13,699 nt of DNA from an uncultured Clostridia bacterium (GTDB lineage Bacteria; Bacillota; Clostridia; Oscillospirales; Acutalibacteraceae): positions 1 to 13,699 of the forward strand of contig CAMJHI010000034.1 of the NCBI GenBank assembly GCA_946405475.1, in the 5' to 3' direction. Made by a program: the position numbers and the translations under genes. Shown here piece by piece: positions 13,692 to 13,699 of the stretch. Numbering within the stretch: position 1 is the first letter of the stretch; the number at the start of each line of letters is the position of its first letter. The notes beneath the pieces were generated by a model. That model did no database searches, was not told the DNA's origin, and saw only the letters and a list, made by a program, of their open reading frames with translations.

Positions 13692-13699
13692 ATACCCTC

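Overview
The window looks like the chromosome of an anaerobic, fermentative Firmicute of the class Clostridia (Ruminococcaceae/Oscillospiraceae-like). The reasons are a GC-rich coding style, strong Shine-Dalgarno sites, an [FeFe] hydrogenase with a NuoF-like partner, and the classic Gram-positive cluster of a DarA-type c-di-AMP receptor, holB and ricT. I see no transposase, integrase, CRISPR array, tRNA or rRNA. The placement is inferred from gene content and is not proven.

Layout. (1) 1-2176, plus strand: the 3' end of a hydB-like gene, then a complete M3-type [FeFe] hydrogenase hydA, closed by a bidirectional terminator. (2) 2182-2526, minus strand: a small unrecognised protein with its own promoter. 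(3) 2656-4076, plus strand: promoter, a subgroup Ic-type aspartate aminotransferase, and a second bidirectional terminator. (4) 4075-6839: the most unusual part. A tight minus-strand operon encodes a Zn-type macrodomain ADP-ribosyl hydrolase, a class M sirtuin (SirTM) and a flavin split-barrel/2x[4Fe-4S] ferredoxin fusion. It diverges from an HxlR-family regulator. The two promoters overlap on opposite strands and carry two palindromes that share a half-site. (5) 6841-7741: a membrane-anchored polysaccharide deacetylase whose ribosome binding site lies in a hairpin. (6) 7768-13699, minus strand: a long housekeeping operon read right to left: TSCPD protein, darA, holB, ricT, hflX, maf, then a ZnuA-like lipoprotein and ZnuC-like ATPase with no permease beside them.

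How the parts fit. HydB/HydA would exchange electrons between NAD(H), ferredoxin and H2. The macro-SirTM pair is known from other bacteria as a reversible protein ADP-ribosylation switch, usually acting on a lipoylated GcvH-like protein made in the same operon. Here that target and its lipoate ligase are absent, and a flavin/iron-sulfur protein is translationally coupled to the sirtuin instead. Together with a redox- or electrophile-type regulator this suggests a variant ADP-ribosylation module tied to redox state. That link is inference and is the best candidate for an undescribed system here.
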